Made by a program: the position numbers and the translations under genes
The notes under the pieces: generated by a model
What the model saw: only the letters and a program-made list of their open reading frames with translations
Database searches by the model: none
What the model was told of the DNA's origin: nothing
Origin: CAZADA01 sp964568975
GTDB lineage: Bacteria > Pseudomonadota > Alphaproteobacteria > Caulobacterales > Maricaulaceae
Assembly: GCA_964568975.1 (NCBI GenBank)
Contig: CAZMSO010000072.1
Span: forward strand, 1-6,478
Direction: 5' to 3'
DNA length: 6,478 bases
Shown here: piece by piece, positions 4,737 through 6,478 of the stretch
Layout: each line of letters opens with the position of its first letter
Numbering within the stretch: position 1 is the first letter of the stretch

Positions 4737-5891
4737 GGCGAAGACGCCTCCGCCGTCGCCGCGCCGGCGGCGTCGGCGTCGGCGTCTGAGTCCGCCCAGA
4801 CGCCGGCGGCCCCGGCCGCGCCCGGCGCGCCCGCCGCCTCAGCGTCAGCGAGCCCAGCCCCGGCGTCAGCGCCGGCTGGCGGCGAGGACCGCGCGGCGGC
4901 TTCGCCCTTGGCTCGGCGTTTGGCGAGCGAGGCGGGCCTTGACGTGGGCGTGATCGCCGGCACAGGCCCCCACGGGCGTGTGGTGAAACGTGATGTGGAG
5001 GCCGCCCTCGCCAATGGCGCAGCGCCGGCGAGCGCGTCGCGGCGTGAGCGTGAGCCTTCGTCTGGCCCCGCGGCTGAGCCTGTGCCTGCAGCGACGGCGC
5101 GCCCGGCCGCGCCCCAAGCGCTTGTCGCGACCGCGCCGAGCGCCGCCCCCGCGCCCAGCCGACCCGACGCGCGCACGCCCGAGCAAATGGGCATCCCCGC
5201 GGGCAGTTATGACCTCGTGCCGCTGGACGGCATGCGCAAAACCATCGCGCGTCGCATGACGGAGTCCTTCCGCGACGTGCCGCACTTTCCGCTGAACATG
5301 AATATTCGGCTTGATCCGCTTTTGGCGCTGCGCAAGCGCTTGAATGAGCGGGCAGCTGATGACGGTGTGAAAGTGTCGGTGAATGATTTCGTGATCCGCG
5401 CCGCCGCGCTCGCGCTGCGCAAAGTGCCGGAGGCGAACGCCACCTACACGCCGTCGGGTCTGTTGATGCACCACCACGCCGACATCGCCGTCGCTGTGGC
5501 GATTGACGGCGGCTTGATCACGCCGATCATCCGGCGCGCGGAAACCAAGGGCCTCGCGCAGATCGCGCTGGAGATGAAGGATCTCGCGACGCGCGCGCGC
5601 GAACGCAAGCTTATGCCGGAGGAGTATACGGGCGGCACGTTCTCCATCTCCAATCTCGGCATGTTCGGCGTCACGTCCTTCGCTTCGATTCTTAACGAAC
5701 CCCACGGCGCGATTATGTCTGTGGGCGCGGGCGAGCAGCGTCCGGTCGCGGAGGACGGGGCGCTAACCATCGCCACCGTGATGTCGGTGACGCTCACATG
5801 CGATCATCGCGTCGTCGACGGCGCTATCGGCGCGCGCTTCCTCGCGGCGTTTAAGGGCTTGTTTGAAGATCCCGAGTTGATGCTGTTGTAA
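4497..5891 (+). CDS. pdhC: Dihydrolipoyllysine acetyltransferase, E2 of pyruvate dehydrogenase
   Basis: 464 residues. The ATG at 4497 is chosen because the protein then opens directly with the lipoyl-domain strand MSTPILMPALSPTM, as in pdhB. The in-frame ATG at 4437 would add 20 residues of no family resemblance. GAGAG (about 4485-4489) is the ribosome site. Domains: lipoyl domain 1-80 (Lys43 in ETDKATMEVEA); Ala/Pro/Ser linker 84-132; peripheral-subunit-binding domain 134-170 (SPLARRLASEAGLDVGVIAG, then GRVVKRDVEAAL); second linker 172-230; catalytic domain 238-464 with GMRKTIARRMTES, FSISNLGMFGV and the active-site motif DHRVVDG (His437, Asp441). It takes acetyl from E1, passes it to CoA, and forms the core of the cytosolic PDH complex. 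A single lipoyl domain is normal for alphaproteobacterial E2. The product is acetyltransferase rather than succinyltransferase, judging from the E1 context and the linker layout. Confidence 0.97.
   Translation: MSTPILMPALSPTMEAGTLAKWHVKEGDQVSSGDVIAEIETDKATMEVEAVDEGVLAKILVAEGAENVAVNTPIAMLAEEGEDASAVAAPAASASASESAQTPAAPAAPGAPAASASASPAPASAPAGGEDRAAASPLARRLASEAGLDVGVIAGTGPHGRVVKRDVEAALANGAAPASASRREREPSSGPAAEPVPAATARPAAPQALVATAPSAAPAPSRPDARTPEQMGIPAGSYDLVPLDGMRKTIARRMTESFRDVPHFPLNMNIRLDPLLALRKRLNERAADDGVKVSVNDFVIRAAALALRKVPEANATYTPSGLLMHHHADIAVAVAIDGGLITPIIRRAETKGLAQIALEMKDLATRARERKLMPEEYTGGTFSISNLGMFGVTSFASILNEPHGAIMSVGAGEQRPVAEDGALTIATVMSVTLTCDHRVVDGAIGARFLAAFKGLFEDPELMLL
4769..4786 (+). repeat. 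Three tandem GGCGTC units in the E2 linker
   Basis: GGCGTC is repeated three times in a row and encodes Ala-Ser alternation (ASASAS) in the flexible linker after the lipoyl domain. A related Ala/Ser stretch is encoded at about 4838-4870. Such hexamers in Ala/Pro linkers change length by slippage without harming function. Confidence 0.8.
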
Positions 5892-5977
5892 CGCGCCAGC
5901 CGACGGCCGCGCTTGCAGCCGCGCGCCCGGGGCGTCAGTGTCGCAGCGGGGGCGTGAACGGGGGTCATGGGGGTGAC

Positions 5978-6442
5978 GTGAGAACGACCGTGATGGCGGC
6001 GCTGTTTGTGGCGCTTGGGCTTTTGAGCTTTCAGAGCTGGATGATTTGGGCGTCGCGGGACGCGCCGCTCCAGGCTGCGGCCGCCGCGCGCCGGTTGGAC
6101 GCGTGTGCGGCGCTTGGCGCGGCGACGACGGATTTTGTTGCGAAGGCGGCCGTCGCCCGGCGGGAGGCGTCGCGGGGATCGCTCGGTGTGCGGACCTTCG
6201 AGATTTTGCGCGACGCGCCCCAAGAGGTGGCGCGCACGGTGTTTGTCGCGCGCTATCTTTTGCCCGCGTCGGCGGAGGATCGCTTAGTGACGCTCCAGGA
6301 CACCGCCCAAGCCGCCGTCACGGCGGCGTTTCAGGGCGATGGCGATCGCTTGCAGCGCTTAATGGATCAGTTCGAGGCCGCCGCGCTCGAGGTCCAAACG
6401 GTCTGCCGCGATCTCGCTGACGAGGGCGGTTTCACGCCGTGA
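5978..6442 (+). CDS. Membrane-anchored helical protein of unknown function
   Basis: 154 residues if started at the GTG at 5978, chosen because GGGGG (5969-5973) lies 4 nt upstream. An upstream in-frame GTG at 5954 has a G-run too close to it, and a downstream ATG at 5993 has none at proper distance. Residues 5-24 form one hydrophobic segment (VMAALFVALGLLSFQSWMIW) without a clear cleavage site, so it is probably a signal anchor with the rest in the periplasm. Residues 30-150 are predicted helical and Ala-rich. Two Cys (43 and 143), near the two ends of the soluble part, could form a disulfide that ties a helical hairpin or bundle. No family is recognised. It starts 86 nt after pdhC, where alphaproteobacteria often have other PDH genes such as lpd, so it is another unrelated gene in the locus. 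Confidence 0.7.
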   Translation: MRTTVMAALFVALGLLSFQSWMIWASRDAPLQAAAAARRLDACAALGAATTDFVAKAAVARREASRGSLGVRTFEILRDAPQEVARTVFVARYLLPASAEDRLVTLQDTAQAAVTAAFQGDGDRLQRLMDQFEAAALEVQTVCRDLADEGGFTP

Positions 6443-6478
6443 CGCACCGCGCGCGGGCGTGATGCGGGCTCGGGCGTG

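Noticed and set aside
4334..5194. Long minus-strand frame opposite the 5' half of pdhC (286 codons)
   Set aside because: It is Ala/Gly/Ser low complexity caused by the Ala/Pro linker codons of pdhC read in reverse. A nearly identical antisense peptide appears opposite the pdhB lipoyl region simply because the sense strands are homologous.
5892..5977. Terminator after pdhC
   Set aside because: The GC-rich stretch has a direct repeat (GCCGCGC twice) rather than a clean inverted repeat, and no U-run.
6462..6478. Start of another gene at the right edge
   Set aside because: An ATG at 6462 stays open to the window end, but only five codons are visible and there is no ribosome site.
1..6478. tRNA, rRNA, CRISPR array, insertion sequence or attachment site
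   Set aside because: No cloverleaf-like segments, no regularly spaced repeats, no transposase motifs and no terminal inverted repeats were seen. The low-GC gene at 58-414 has no flanking target duplications that I could find.

Overview
The window looks like a piece of a GC-rich alphaproteobacterial chromosome. The main reason is its pyruvate dehydrogenase (PDH) locus of the alphaproteobacterial type. The E1 enzyme is split into alpha and beta subunits, and E1 beta carries its own N-terminal lipoyl domain, an arrangement known from rhizobia, Zymomonas and relatives. The sequence does not let me name a genus. All supported genes are on the + strand, and codons mostly end in G or C, with one clear exception (58-414).

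Layout: 1-54 is the last 17 codons of what is probably pdhA (E1 alpha). Four genes follow: a secreted small protein of unusual base composition (58-414), a two-helix membrane protein (411-671), an NTF2/SnoaL-like protein (683-1099) and an exported helical protein resembling the Spy/LTXXQ group (1211-1750). A strong GC hairpin (1757-1804) and a 15-bp dyad (1847-1861) precede pdhB (1907-3301, lipoyl-E1 beta). The start of a GFA-family zinc protein (3294-3731) overlaps the end of pdhB. Next come a structured G-rich leader (3750-3815), a 48-residue membrane microprotein gene (3821-3967) and a multi-helix membrane protein gene (3967-4398) joined to it by a TGATG overlap. pdhC (4497-5891), the dihydrolipoyl acetyltransferase E2, follows. 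A membrane-anchored helical protein of unknown function (5978-6442) closes the window.

How the genes work together: E1 alpha/beta decarboxylates pyruvate and E2 transfers the acetyl group to CoA on lipoyl arms. Both E1 beta and E2 here carry a lipoyl lysine at residue 43, in domains 65/80 identical over their first 80 residues. E3 (lpd) is not in the window. In many alphaproteobacteria pdhA, pdhB and pdhC lie next to one another. Here they are separated by seven other genes, mostly small and mostly predicted to be envelope proteins. Tight spacings (3-nt gap, ATGA overlap, 8-nt overlap, TGATG overlap) suggest co-translation with the PDH genes, while the two hairpin regions could divide the locus into separately controlled segments.

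The observations most worth following are the interrupted PDH locus, the compositionally foreign gene placed directly after pdhA, and the 3750-3967 segment. That segment combines a GC hairpin, a four-tract G-quadruplex motif over a ribosome binding site, an 11-bp direct repeat and a coupled microprotein. None of these proves a new system; they are candidates.
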